A stretch of DNA of 64,000 bases from Pogona vitticeps (lineage: Eukaryota; Chordata; Lepidosauria; Squamata; Agamidae). The notes under the pieces are model-generated. The model saw nothing but the letters and a program-made list of their open reading frames with translations, had not been told where the DNA came from and made no database searches. The number at the start of each line of letters is the position of its first letter. Within the stretch, counting starts at the first letter, position 1. This document shows, in pieces, positions 26,249-37,147 of this stretch. The DNA is taken from the NCBI RefSeq assembly GCF_051106095.1, contig NC_135786.1, forward strand, positions 87,642,001-87,706,000, given 5' to 3'. The position numbers and the translations under genes were made by a program.

Positions 26249-26587
26249 TACACCACTCCTTCCATTCACATAGAAATTGCTACTGCAGCCGCTGTAGTTG
26301 GGATTGAATCAACCACATATTGGCATTAGATGACTCTGTTTTGATCTATTTGGTAACATTTCCCCTCCTCTTCTCACTTCCCACCTCCACTTTTGCATTA
26401 GTTGTCAAACGGTTGGGAGACAGACTATTTCCATTTTCTTGTATGTAGGCATTAATGCTGGGTTTTTGTGCACACAAAGGGGAGTATGGGGTGCCATGTT
26501 TCAGCCCCATGTTTCTTCTTTTTTAAAAAAATGTTTTAAGTGGCATAGTGCTGAGGTGATATAGTGCAATAGCGGGGAATTATAATG

Positions 26588-26895
26588 GGAAACAATACAT
26601 TTTGAAGGAAATCAACCCTAGGTGTTCACTGGAAGAACAGATCCTGAAGCTGAGGCTCCAATACTTTGGCCATCTCTTGAGGAGAGAAGACTCCCTGGAA
26701 AAGGCCCTGATGCTGGGAAAGTGTGAAGGCAAGAGGAGAAGGGGACGACAGAAGACAAGATGGTTGGACAGTGTCACCGAAGCTACCAACATGAATTTGA
26801 CCCAAGTCCGGGAGGCAGTGGAAGACAGGAGGGCCTGGCGTGCTCTGGTCCATGGGGTCATGAAGATTCGGACATGACTTAATGACTAAACAACA
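26588..26895 (+). repeat. RTE/BovB LINE 3' end
   Basis: The open frame encodes the last part of the BovB ORF: KLRLQYFGHLLRREDSLEK, then GRQKTRWLDSVTEATNM and RRAWRALVHGVMK. It ends in GGTCATGAAGATTCGGACATG and ACTAAACAACAACA. The copy is 5'-truncated but keeps its reading frame over about 90 codons, so it is fairly young. Confidence 0.85.
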
Positions 26896-27339
26896 ACAAA
26901 TAATGGGAAAGCATTTTTAAAAATTAAAAACCACCTTTTCCTCTTCAAAATGGGATGGAGGGAGCTATCTGCAGTCATGGCAAGACAGCATCCACCTCTG
27001 CACATGACCACTGATGTGTAGGAAGAACACACTCCCAGCCCCACACTGCAGCAATCTAGGTGATCGCACAGCAAGAAAACCGTATTTATTTATACCTATC
27101 CTAATTGTTCCAAATAAACAGTAGGCTCCAACTGTAGCCCAATCTGGGATGGGTAAGACCCTATTAGGGATAGGCTGGAATGTTGTAACATGAGTGTTGT
27201 GTTGTCAGTATTTTTAGTGCTCCCAATTGTTTCAACAGAGGGGCTATGGAGCAGGATGAACTTGTATGTAACCAGCCTCACCTGGCTCTGTATACCTGCT
27301 GCAAAAAAGAAAAAATGCACATTGCTTATACACTGCCCA

Positions 27340-27535
27340 TAGCACTTAAAGCTCTCTCTGGGAGGTTTACAATTTAATTATACAGGCTACGCATTGCCCT
27401 CCCAGCAACCTGGATACTCAGTTTATCAGACTCAGAAATATGGAAGTTGAATCAACCCCAAGCTAGCTATGTGAGCCCTGGATCAAACTCAGGTCATGAG
27501 CAGGACATGAGTTTAATTACTGCACCATGAGTACC
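27340..27535. repeat. SINE-like interspersed repeat, copy A
   Basis: Contains GCATTGCCCTCCCAGCAACC, then CAGTTTATCAGACTCAG and GGATCAAACTCAGGTCATGA. The same order of motifs recurs at 27735-27960 and matches a common squamate repeat. Copies A and B lie in direct orientation about 400 bp apart. Confidence 0.5.
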
Positions 27536-27734
27536 CAAGCAAAGTAGGGTGGAAAGTGATGCTGCGGTTAATATATCCAGAAAATTTCTCTTAGTGCCCA
27601 AGAAATTCTGTCACTGCAAATTTCTCCTTTTTTTGTATATTTGCAGTGTGTGTACTAGAAGACAAGTGTATTTTCTCTTTGGGTTTTTGCATTTACTTTT
27701 CTGTTTATATCCCATGACATCTGTTTACATCCCA

Positions 27735-27960
27735 AGCCTATAGTGTGCTGCTTATATAATCATTCCATTGCACTTTCTGTGCAATTTACAAGTTAATTAT
27801 GCAGGGTACAGATTGCCCCCCCCCCAGCAAGCTAGGTGTTCAATTTACCAACTTTGGAAAGATGAGTGAACCTTGATCCGGTTACCTGGGATTGAACCTG
27901 GGTTGTGAGCAAAGTTTTGGCTGCAGTACTGCAGTTTAACCACTGCACCTCAAGGCTTAT
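27735..27960. repeat. SINE-like interspersed repeat, copy B
   Basis: Contains GCAATTTACAAGTTAATTAT, CAATTTACCAACTTTGGAAA and GGGATTGAACCTGGGTTGTG, with a tRNA-like end GCAGTTTAACCACTGCACCT. It is less decayed than copy A. Confidence 0.55.
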
Positions 27961-29470
27961 GAAATGCACTCTGGGAAAGAAAGTCTTTAGTTCACTGATA
28001 CGTTGAAATAATTGTACTAGATGTCTGTATTCAATCACATATTTCTCTAATAAGATACAGAGAGAGCTTTGCCATTTCCAGATTTTCTTATCCAGTTTCT
28101 GCATTCCTTGTCGGGTGCCTCGGCCATCAGACAAGGCAGCAACAAAGAGGGAATACTAATAACCATTCATAGTCATTAAATTCAAGCAATGAGCAGTGAT
28201 ACAATTTTTTGGTAAAGCAAAACTCTGCAACATGAGAAAAACAACACTCCCTCAGCTCCAAAAGAGTGTTAAGATATGGCGAGATCTCCCTTCCAGTCAT
28301 TATGTGGTTTATGTGCTTGTCTTAACTGAAGTGGACCTCACCTGGAAGTAGGACCTACTTTAGAGCCAATGAGTTCTGTCTCTCTTCCTGGTAAGGCTCT
28401 GCAAAAGGGGTTAAATGCTTTTGCCTGACACGGAGATACACCCACTAGATGTAGACTGACAGAGTGAGGCAGAGAGGAGATTGTGTGTGCTTGTAGCATG
28501 TATTGCCGGAGCTGCCACTGCCCTACTTGCTTTTACAATTTTGGCATGTTTTGTTATGTAGCTTTAGTAGTTTGCTCTTTTACTAGGAATATGCTGTTTA
28601 CCCTTTCCTAAGAGACTTGGATGAAGTTTGTTACCTTGCTACTTCACTTTTGTGTGTGCAAAACTTTTAATCCATAGTTCTCAATCCACTCACTGGCTTT
28701 GGAATCATTTCCATTCCTATAAGTGGAATTTCTCCAGAGTAAGTGGTTTCTAGGTCCTACAGCCAGGATCTGAAAGACAATGTCAGCTGAAAGTTTTCAG
28801 TTAAGGCAAGGCAGCATTTATCAGAAGCCAAATCCAAGGTCACCTGTATCAGCAGCAACCAGAGATGGAAAGATTTCAGTGCTTTGTTAAATGACTCTGA
28901 GCAACCTTGCTCCTAGTCTGTTTCAGCATATTACTTTGTGCCGAGCCTGCTTTTCAGTGGAACCTTGATGCACCGGCATCACCTATATCTCAATGACACT
29001 CTTGTATGTTTTTAAATCAGTCTTGGTTTGGGCTCCATCTATAGCTTATCACATAAAAAAAAATCTTGCATCGTATTAAAAATGTCCCTCTGTTTGCTGA
29101 TCAGATTACAGACAAAATTAAATGGCATCAGGAACCGTCACTGAAGGTTGATTCTTATATCAATTTACCTGCAGGGCTCACTGCTGTATTGCTCACTGGG
29201 GTTTGTTTTTCAAAGGGTCTAACATCTGTGATTTTACAACACTCAGCGTAAGAATTTTCAAATTTGTCTTTTATGAAGAATGAGAAACGTTGGCAGGCCC
29301 AGGGGCCAATTTTCTGCCTCCAGGAGCCAACCAAAAGGGGTCAAAAATTAGAGTCATTTAGCTAGTTAGTTAATTAGTTAGTTAGTTGTTAAATGGTACA
29401 AGGACTCCCTGTCTTTGTACCATGAGAATCACAGCTGCAGGAGACGTCCAGGAAAAGCAATATGCAATTT

Positions 29471-29693
29471 GGTTGTTCTGGATTTTTCGGGCTCTTTGGC
29501 CATGTTCTGAAGGTTGTTCTTCCTGACGTTTCGCCAGTCTCTGTGGCCGGCATCTTCAGAGGACAGCACTCTGAAGATGCCGGCCACAGAGACTGGCAAA
29601 ACGTCAGGAAGACCAACCTTCAGAACACGGCCAAAGAGCCCGGAAAACCCAGAACAACCATTAGATCCCGGCCGTGAAAGCCTTTGCGAATAT
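29471..29693 (+). mobile_element. Penelope-like retroelement end, palindromic, with 12-bp target duplication
   Basis: A 223-bp insertion flanked by exact AATATGCAATTT repeats (29459-29470 and 29694-29705). Bases 29471-29561 and 29569-29659 are inverted copies of each other (91 bp, about 5 mismatches) around a 7-bp centre. A unique 3' tail follows, TTAGATCCCGGCCGTGAAAG, then CCTTTGCGAATA. Arm motifs such as CCTGACGTTTCGCC and GCCGGCATCTTCAGAG are typical of Penelope-like elements of fish and reptiles. No reverse transcriptase is present. The same 3' tip is found at 37816-37853. Confidence 0.8.
29521..29563 (-). ncRNA. Minimal hammerhead ribozyme motif
   Basis: On the minus strand the parts come in order. 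A stem I strand TCCT is followed by the core CTGAAGA (CUGANGA consensus). Stem II is GCCGGCC...GGC, then the core GAAA, a very short stem III of ACGT, a cleavage-site C, and AGGA, which pairs with TCCT. This is the layout described for hammerheads of Penelope-like elements. In those, the self-complementary ACGU of stem III is thought to pair between two molecules. The plus-strand counterpart in the right arm departs from the core consensus and lacks the stem I match. Activity is inferred, not shown. Confidence 0.65.
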
Positions 29694-29705
29694 AATATGC
29701 AATTT

Positions 29706-30325
29706 CTCACTGGGGATAACGTGAGCAAAGGAATCTATAGAGTATGGCAACCAAACACAGCCTTGGAGGCAGCAAGTGTCCTCCAGGCCGTACTTAACTT
29801 GCCCACCCTTTCTTCTATCAAATTAAGCCACTGGTTCATCTAGCTCAAAAGTGTCTGCTCCTGGTGTGAGGCTACCCTTAAGGCTTGTGTACTCGAAGAA
29901 TAGGCTTGTTATTAAGGATATAGGATGATAATGGGACAGGGTTCTGTGGAGCACAGGGCGCTTACAATTTCCACTGGATTTAGGAGGTAATCCTGGTAGT
30001 TCTTGGACAAACAGGGCTAAGAAAGTGAAACCAAATTTACCTCTTAATGTCTGAGGTGTTCCACTCATTAAAATGTCCTCACTAGACTTTAGTTTAAAGT
30101 TGATCCAAACCAAAACTGCACACATGCTGAGCATCACACAAACTATCCAATAAGAATATGAAAAAAATCTCTGTACTAGAAATATGTTACCTGGTTACAT
30201 CTGACACAGAATTACTCACTGTATTATTTTCAGATGTGCGATCCAATTATGTGTTGGTTTCATGTTGCCGCATGAACCTCATGTGCTCATGTATTCCTGT
30301 TTTGTTTCACACTCAGGTTTATAGC
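29706..30325. other. Unassigned stretch between the Penelope insertion and the possible membrane exon
   Basis: AT-rich sequence with no repeat or gene that I can name. It ends in a good splice-acceptor-like tract, TTCCTGTTTTGTTTCACACTCAG would be its form, split here as TTCCTGTTTTG then TTTCACACTCAG, just before 30326. Confidence 0.4.
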
Positions 30326-30508
30326 TGCTCATGCAACTCAAGTGAGGTGGCATTTGGAGAATTTAAAGCCTTCAATTTGATGGTTTTGCTTCTGGGCATC
30401 ATCATTTTACTAATTACAATATGTTTTCACAGGGAGCACATCTGTGGACTGTTTCAGCAACACACACATAAGGATGATAAACAAGAAAAAGAAGTAAAAA
30501 AAAACTAG
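30326..30508 (+). CDS. Possible last coding exon of an unrecognised type I membrane protein
   Basis: After the acceptor-like TTTCACACTCAG, a 60-codon frame reads VYSCSCNSSEVAFGEFKAFN, then a hydrophobic segment of about 17 residues (LMVLLLGIIILLITICF), then a charged tail HREHICGLFQQHTHK...KKN and TAG. This has the form of a short Cys-containing ectodomain end, one membrane helix and a basic cytoplasmic tail. An ATTAAA polyadenylation hexamer lies 76 bases after the stop (30584-30589). I recognise no family. No upstream exon in the required phase was found, so the case rests on plausibility of the peptide and the signals around it. It may be chance. Confidence 0.3.
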   Translation, partial: CSCNSSEVAFGEFKAFNLMVLLLGIIILLITICFHREHICGLFQQHTHKDDKQEKEVKKN

Positions 30509-30897
30509 CTAGCAAAGTCCAAAGCTTAAACTCAGTCTGCCTGAGGGCATGTGGAATTCTCTGTCTGTTTACTCTGCTGTGCAATTAAACAAATGAAATA
30601 TTTCACAGATGAGTCATCGCTACATTAGACATATGCATAGTTTTCTGAGTCTGTATGGTTATGTGTGTATGCGTGTGTTTCAAGACAAGCTATTCCTTTA
30701 CTAAAGCTGGCAGGAGAGAGGGAAACCTCATTGCATAGGAGCAAGCATACAAGCTTGGATGTTAATTTCTTAAATTTGGGCAGCACTTCTTCCTAACAAT
30801 ATAAAAGGGCCACAGTAAGCATTTTGGGGAGTGGCATGTAAATGATTGCTGAACACACAAAAGACATTTTGTACAATGCAAGCCTAAGTGCAACTAG

Positions 30898-31120
30898 GTT
30901 GTTGTTGTTCTTTAGTTGTTAAGTTGTGTCCAACTCTTCGTGACTTCATGGACCAGAGCACGCCAGGCCCTCCTGTCTTCCACTGCCTCCCAGAGTTGGG
31001 TCAAATTCATGTTGGTAGCTTCGGTGACACTGTCCAACCATCTCATCCTCTGTTGTCCCCTTCTCCTCTTGCCTTCACACTTTCCTAACATCAGGGTCTT
31101 TTCCAGGACTGTTCTCTAGG
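30898..31120 (-). repeat. RTE/BovB LINE 3' end, reversed
   Basis: The reverse complement matches the tails at 14100 and 26588. It begins with TTGTTGTTGTTC and AAGTTGTGTCCAACTCTTCG, and continues through the GGACCAGAGCACGCCAGG block. It is truncated at about 31120. Confidence 0.85.
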
Positions 31121-31499
31121 TAAGAGTTAGTAAAAATAACAGTGGGCATTTTAGATAGGCCAGGGTCAGTAGGATGTTCTCACTGAGAGAACTACTTCCA
31201 TTTTTGGAATCAGCAGGAGCCCCAAACTCCAAATCCAAGCTCCCCCTCTCCCATGCACCTCCCAGTACTAGCTCAGGAAAACTGAAGACCACCGAAGATA
31301 AAGCTCTTCTTCCCACTTTATCCTCATAACTGTTCTGTGAGGTGGGACAGTCTGAGAAAAAACGAGTGTAGAGTCTAGAATCTTTTTTTGACTGTCCATA
31401 CTGGATGAGGGAATCTAGGAGATGTCATCCAAAATATATGTATATGTATGTTTACGTAAGAATAAGATAGTAAGATAAGAATAAAAATCAACAACCAAA

Positions 31500-32052
31500 A
31501 ATCAGAAGATGTCTGAGACTCAAAAGGGCAGCAATGAAGGGACTGGAAAGGATCATAAAATGTAAGGATGTGTCACTGGAGACCAAGACCAAGCTCATCT
31601 ACACTCTTGTATTCTTGATCCATCATGTATGTGTGTGAAAGCTGGAGAATAAAGAAAGTTGACAGGGAAAAATTGCTTTGTTTGAGAATGTGGTGCTGGG
31701 GGAGAGATCTGTGAATACCCTAGCCTGCCAGAAAGATGAACAAGTGTGTCCTAGAGCAAATCAAGCCTGAGCTGTCTCTGGAGGCAAAAATGATGAAATT
31801 GAAGCTTTTGTATTTTGGGTACATCATGAGAAGACATGTTTCTCTAGAAAAAGAAATAATCCTGGGAAAGTTTGAAGGCAGCGAGAAAAGAGTAAGACCA
31901 TATATGAGATGAATTGACTCCCTAAAGGAAGCACGGGGTTGAGTTTACAAGAGCTGAGCAGGGCTGTTAAGGACAGGACATTTCAAAGATTGCTTATTCA
32001 TGGGGTCACCATAAGTCAGAGGAGACTTGACAGCACCTAACAACAACAACAA
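31500..32052 (+). repeat. RTE-like LINE 3' region, decayed
   Basis: Codon-like patterns such as CTCATCTACACTCTTGTATT, TTTTGGGTACATCATGAGAAG and ATTCATGGGGTCACCATAAG follow the order of an RTE-clade LINE C-terminus, with many disruptions. It ends in GACTTGACAGCACCTAACAA followed by (CAA)n. The tail is shared with the tRNA-type SINEs of this window, marking this as their likely LINE partner type. Confidence 0.6.
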
Positions 32053-32282
32053 CTAAGAATAAGAATGTGCTGTCAACTCAATTCCACTTTATGGTGACCC
32101 TTTCTAGGTACAGAGTACTCAGAAGTAGTTTACCATTCTGGGATTGCCCAACACTTGTCCAACACTGTAATGTTTTTTTTTTCTTTTCCCAGGAGGCACA
32201 GCGGAGAATCAAACTCCCAACCAGCCTGATGCTTAACTCGCTGAGCTTTTCAGTCAGCTGTTTATACAGTATGCTGGTATAG
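32053..32282 (-). repeat. tRNA-derived SINE, reversed and partial
   Basis: GTGCTGTCAACTCAATTCCA and TTTATGGTGACCC are the reversed tail of the tRNA-type SINE. GAGAATCAAACTCCCAACC is its reversed B-box region. It abuts the RTE-like tail directly. Confidence 0.5.
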
Positions 32283-32563
32283 CTGCAGCTCTGGGTCACC
32301 TTTTGAAATCATGGCAGAAGATGCCACGAGAAGGGCAAGTCTGCGGTCTCAAACAGCAGATCTGAGGTCTTGGTAACGAATGCAGACTGACAGACAGAGA
32401 GATTACAATTGCTTCCTGCAATCTCATAGGGAAATTCTCTAGTGCAAGCTGTAAGGCAGGGATGAGAAACCTCCTGCCTGTGAACTGAATATAGCCCCTG
32501 AGAGTGCCCTATTTGGCAGCTGACATGGCTGCACCTTCACCTGCATTTTGTGATAACCAGGTA

Positions 32564-32824
32564 CAGTGAGGTCTTGACTTGAGAACTTAATCCGTATTGG
32601 AAGGCGGTTCTCAAGTCAAAAAGTCTGTAAGTCAAGTCTCCATTGACCTACAGTGCATTGAAAACCGATTAATCCCGTAACAGGCCGTTTTTGTTCCATT
32701 TTGGTTTTTTTCTGGTCTGTAAGTCAAATCTCAGTCTGCAAGTCAAACCTAAATTTTGCGGCCAGAGAAGTCTGTAACTCAAAAAGTCTGTGAGTCAAGC
32801 CGTCTGTAAGTCAAGGGTCCACTG
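32564..32824. mobile_element. Tigger-like nonautonomous DNA transposon, 261 bp
   Basis: The ends CAGTGAGGTCTTGACTTGAG and GTAAGTCAAGGGTCCACTG are inverted repeats, with TA on both sides (32562-32563 and 32825-32826). The interior consists of several tandem versions of GTCTGTAAGTCAA. There is no coding capacity. Confidence 0.75.
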
Positions 32825-32889
32825 TATTTAAAGTGAGCTGTGCATTTCTCCAACATATTGTAACCTGATGCTTGAATTAACCTTTGCAC

Positions 32890-33730
32890 ATTGTCTTTTC
32901 CTTTGACCTACTGTGAGACAGAAGGCGAGAGGGATACCCCACTCACCAGAGAGCCGTCCCTCCTCCACCACGAGGATAAGGAGGCAAGACCTCAGGCAGC
33001 ATCTGAACCTACGGAGAGAGCTCAGCAAGGGACAGAAATAGAGAAACTGAGTGAAGAGATGCAGAAGAAAAGGATGGAGGAGGTTCAGGAGAAAAAGGCG
33101 GGAAAGGAGAAAAAAAGAGGGTGGAGTTTGAGGCAGGAATAGGGGAGGTAAAAAAAGAAGGAAGAGCAGTTGCCGCCAGGCTGGGAATGGGTGTGGAAGG
33201 AAGATCCCTGGACAGGATCATGGGAGAGACTAAGAGTGCCTGAAGAGGAGGCTGATTATAGAAGGAGAAGAGAGATCCCACCCAGACTCTCATATTGGGG
33301 AGAAGCTGAAGCGAGATAGTGGAGAAGGAGACTGAGAGAGGAGAAAGAGAGAGTTGAGAGAGAAAGGAGAGAAAGACTAGGATGGAGGATAAAAGAGATG
33401 AGCAGGAAGAGTTACAGGGAGGACCCTGGGAGAATCGAGACCCAGAGAAATGAACCCTATGGATTAATGCCCGGGATGACAAGACTGTGCCCCTGTTGGA
33501 AGGTTTGATGGGGCAGACCATAAGACACGGGGTTCCTTCGGATTTGCCGGGACCATGGAACGCCAGTCGTGGAAATCCGTTCCTGTTTGAAGATTGGAAA
33601 CCCCTTCGGGACCCATTGGCGGCAGGAGATAAATCTCAAGATGATGTTATGGACACTCGTTTAATGTTGGACGCACCAATAAATCTTTGACTTGTTTTGA
33701 AGCAACAAAAATCTACTGATTTCTTTGAAT
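32890..33730 (+). mobile_element. Decayed retroelement-like block, family unassigned
   Basis: A strongly purine-rich plus strand with remnants of Arg/Glu-rich coding pattern, ending near GACGCACCAATAAATCTTTG. It resembles the block at 49330-50650 in composition and in several short motifs, so both may be copies of one retroelement-like family. It looks old and broken in many places. Capsid-type ancestry is possible but not established. Confidence 0.35.
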
Positions 33731-34311
33731 GGGACATGAAGGCAAAAAACAAACCCTCACACCTACCCACCTGCAGATATTTTGACCTCCAGGTTCACAC
33801 ACAGAGATCCAAAAACAATTCTGGAGTTGCAAAACCAGAAACTTGATACAGGTATCCAGATAAATCCATATGATGTAGCCAGCACAGCCAGGTATGTAAG
33901 CTATATCACAGAAAAAGAGTGTTAGGCCCTCATGCTTGCCAAGGATATTTTTATTATTTCCCCTAACAAATGTCCAGAGTGAGTTACTGAGACTTTAAGT
34001 GCCAGTTAATGAGAAAGGAGTGGACTCAATGGAACTTGTAGCTATTTTCCTCTATGGATCTCAGCACTTCTACTGTGTGGATATTTGCCAGAAATTCAAA
34101 ACTCTGTCACACATACTAATTCCCATTCTCAGCTGTGTTAACAGTTTTATATTGTTTGCTTTTAGCTTGCAAAATAATTGAGTGTGGGGAAGTATGTACA
34201 GTATTAACAAAAGAAGTGCAAGGGGACTGCTACTGTATTTCTTAGTCACTAAAACATAGTCAGCTGCTACTTCATATACAGTATATACTGTACAGAGCCA
34301 AGACTGCTGCG

Positions 34312-34453
<142 letters not shown>

Positions 34454-34748
34454 AAATTCAAAATATTCAAAAATGCATCTGCATTCAAAGATTCATTACA
34501 AGTGATTCAAAAACACCATAGGTTTCTCAATGATCCATATTCAATTACTAATTGCACATATGGAAAGATTTCAGCTTTCAAAGATGCCTAAGAAGTGCAT
34601 TAAATAAATAGCATCGCCTAGTCTACCATGTCTACTTTTCAACAGGCTCAGTGTGCAGCATTATATCTAGTTGCTATGTTGTTACTGTAGCTTGCAGGAA
34701 GGTAGAACTACTTTTTCCTTTAAAAACTTTAAATCAAAGAACCTGCTG

Positions 34749-34750
34749 GA

Positions 34751-34798
<48 letters not shown>

Positions 34799-34823
34799 AA
34801 AAGAAAGAAAGAAAGAAAGAAAA
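34749..34823. repeat. (GAAA)n microsatellite
   Basis: About 18 GAAA units with one slippage interruption near 34800. Confidence 0.98.
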
Positions 34824-35084
34824 GCTGTTTTGCAAAATCTCAGAACAAGGATGGGTGATAGCTTCATTTCACCACTAATATCTCAAAAACAAGCAAAATT
34901 TTGAATCTTGCAGGTCTCTTCATGAGGCTTAACATTGTAAAACCTTGGCCAAAGTAATAAGATTTAGATTTTGCACAAGAATAGCACAGCTTTTTTTCTT
35001 TAGGAATCTTCCTCTAGTCACAAGGCAATGCTCTTTATTTGGTCACAGTTTTTTGTGTCTGTGCCTTAGAAAGCTGCCACAGTA

Positions 35085-35262
35085 TATCAGATGGAGTTTC
35101 CGATTAGGGCAAAGGAGGCTTGAATTCAAATCCCTGTTTGGTTGTGGAAATTCACTGGGGAATAGCACTGGTAAAACCACTCTTTAAATATCTCATGTAC
35201 CTGGAAAATCCTACTAGGGTTCGCATAAGTCGGCATTGACTTGATGACACAGAGCACAGTCT
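35085..35262 (+). repeat. tRNA-derived SINE
   Basis: TTGAATTCAAATCCCTG corresponds to the B-box region. The tail GGGTTCGCATAAGTCGGCAT and TTGACTTGATGACACAGAG matches the family tail with several changes. Confidence 0.55.
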
Positions 35263-35365
35263 GTGCATTTGACTAGTGTGTAAATTAAATGTAATGTCCA
35301 GGATCTCAGACATGGAGATTGCCATGTTTCTGGATGCATCTGTTTGCAGCCAAATATAAGCTACA

Positions 35366-35698
35366 TAGGTAAAGGTAAAGGTTAGTCCAGTCGTGTCCGA
35401 CTCTAGTGTGCGGTGCTCATCCCCGTTTCCAAGCCATAGAGCCAGCGTTTGTCCAAAGACAGTTTCCGTGGTCACATGTCCAGTGTGACTAGACACAGAA
35501 CGCCATTTACTTTCCCACCGAGGTGGTCCCTATTGATCTACTTGCATTTTTACATGCTTTCAAACTGCTAGGTTGGCAGGAGCTGGGACAGGTGACGGGT
35601 GCTCACTCCATCGCATGGATTCGATCTTACAACGGCTGGTCTTCTGACCTTGCAGCACAGAGACTTCTGCAGTTAAACCCACAGTGCCACCATGTCCC
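35366..35698 (-). repeat. Sauria-type SINE
   Basis: On the minus strand it begins with a tRNA-like head (GGTGGCACTGTGGGTTTAAC). It continues through CCTAGCAGTTTGAAAGCATG, AAGTAGATCAATAGGGACCA and CCGTGTCTAG-type blocks, and ends at GAGTCGGACACGACTGGACT followed by (ACCTTT)n. This is the standard organisation of Sauria SINEs, whose tail resembles BovB. A second copy is at 44664-45010. Confidence 0.75.
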
Positions 35699-36389
35699 AT
35701 AAGCGACATACTTCTATCTAAAACAATGGCAAAATGCTGAGTGATTGGCAGACTTTGGTCGATGAAGATGAAAAAAGACAATGAAATCTGTATCTCCTGA
35801 GACCTCAACTGGTGAAGCAGAGGACACCTGACACTGGCTTTTCTTGAGGCTGTCCTGTATCCAGAGCCATTCAAGAGATCCTCAGGGAGAACATGGACAG
35901 CCATCTACCAGAGATCCTCCCGTTCTGCCTTTCCTGCTCTGAGCAAAGCATCTTCTCTCCAACCACATGATTCTAGAAGGGTCCTTTAGATGTTTCTAAG
36001 GGAGGATGGTTATGCATATTGGCTGCTCCTGCTGTGGCCCACGTTAACAACAGAAGATCAGAGGTGGAAGAACCTTGACTGTATCTCAGATGTGTGGACA
36101 GTGCACTCTTCAAAGCAAAGGACAAAGAGATTTTGGACATCTGCGCAGGTAAGTGGGACTTCCTGCCTTTTCATTAAAAAAATCAGAAAATATCACTTCG
36201 TGCTGGCTACTTTCACACTTTACTCTGGATCATATTCTAATTAGAGGCTGCACTATCTGATAAGATGCAATAGCTACATTGTAATTTTTCTAACACGATG
36301 CTGCTGCATTCCTGTGTGACAGATGGGTCCCTGTTTGGGCATCTAATAGCAGGTTAAAGCCTGCATGACTTGAAAGAAGGAATCTGGTG

Positions 36390-36410
36390 TACACACTCAC
36401 ACACACACAC

Positions 36411-36477
<67 letters not shown>
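36390..36477. repeat. (AC)n then (AG)n microsatellite
   Basis: An imperfect AC run (36390-36412) is followed by about 64 bp of pure AG (36414-36477). Confidence 0.97.
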
Positions 36478-36964
36478 ATGCAACTGTAACTTGCTTGACC
36501 TGTTTCTATCTTGCCTGCTATAAACTGTTATAGCAAGCATACTAAGACTCCAAAGGGAAAACCAAACACCTATCATCATAATAAGAGAAACAGAAATGGC
36601 AAGTGCAATTTTAAAAAACATTTCAGCCACTTGGTATTTTTTTTAAATAAGATACCAGCTTCAGACAAATCCCTAAAATGGTTTGAGAGCAAATAATGTT
36701 GCTAAAACATATGAGCACAATTTTTCTTCCTCAGCTGAATCAAATAAAGGCAACTTTTTTTGCAATTAATACAGGTATCATGTTATCCAGTAACAGGGCT
36801 AATCTTCTGCAAAATATCACCATGAACTAAATATAGGAATCTGTTCTCTAGCCTCTAAACTATAGACTCTAAAACAGAGTCTAAAATCGGTTGATAGTAA
36901 GATGGTAAAACTAACGTTAATGCCCACAGGAATATTCATACATGGCATTTTTGGATTTAGGTGT

Positions 36965-37147
36965 TTTATAGAGTGAGTTCAGGAGAGTGGAGCACCCCGG
37001 GGCTGAGAGTTTAACTCTCCCCTCTACCACTTGCATGGTTCAAGAGTGCCATCAAAAGGAAGGACTGGTTAACCATTTCTAATAACTTTATACTATAAAA
37101 CTTTATGAGAGTCACCATAAGTAGGAATTGACTTGATAGCACATAAT
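36965..37147 (+). repeat. tRNA-derived SINE, decayed
   Basis: GAGAGTCACCATAAGTAGGA and ATTGACTTGATAGCACATAA is the family tail. The tRNA-like head is diverged. Confidence 0.5.

Larger units (their letters stand above)
21358..29458. other. Intergenic stretch right of SYDE2
   Basis: No recognised gene. It holds scattered squamate repeat pieces, including CCATCATCCC-type fragments near 24130 and a palindrome at 26213-26248. A BovB tail is at 26588-26895, and SINE-like copies are at 27340-27535 and 27735-27960. The open frames at 21787-22209 and 22044-22409 have no recognisable homology. They cannot be spliced in phase to the possible exon at 21282. Confidence 0.6.

Noticed and set aside
33009-33521. 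170-codon minus-strand frame rich in Ser, Leu and Pro
   Set aside because: Produced by the purine-rich plus strand, which removes stops from the opposite strand. No family features.
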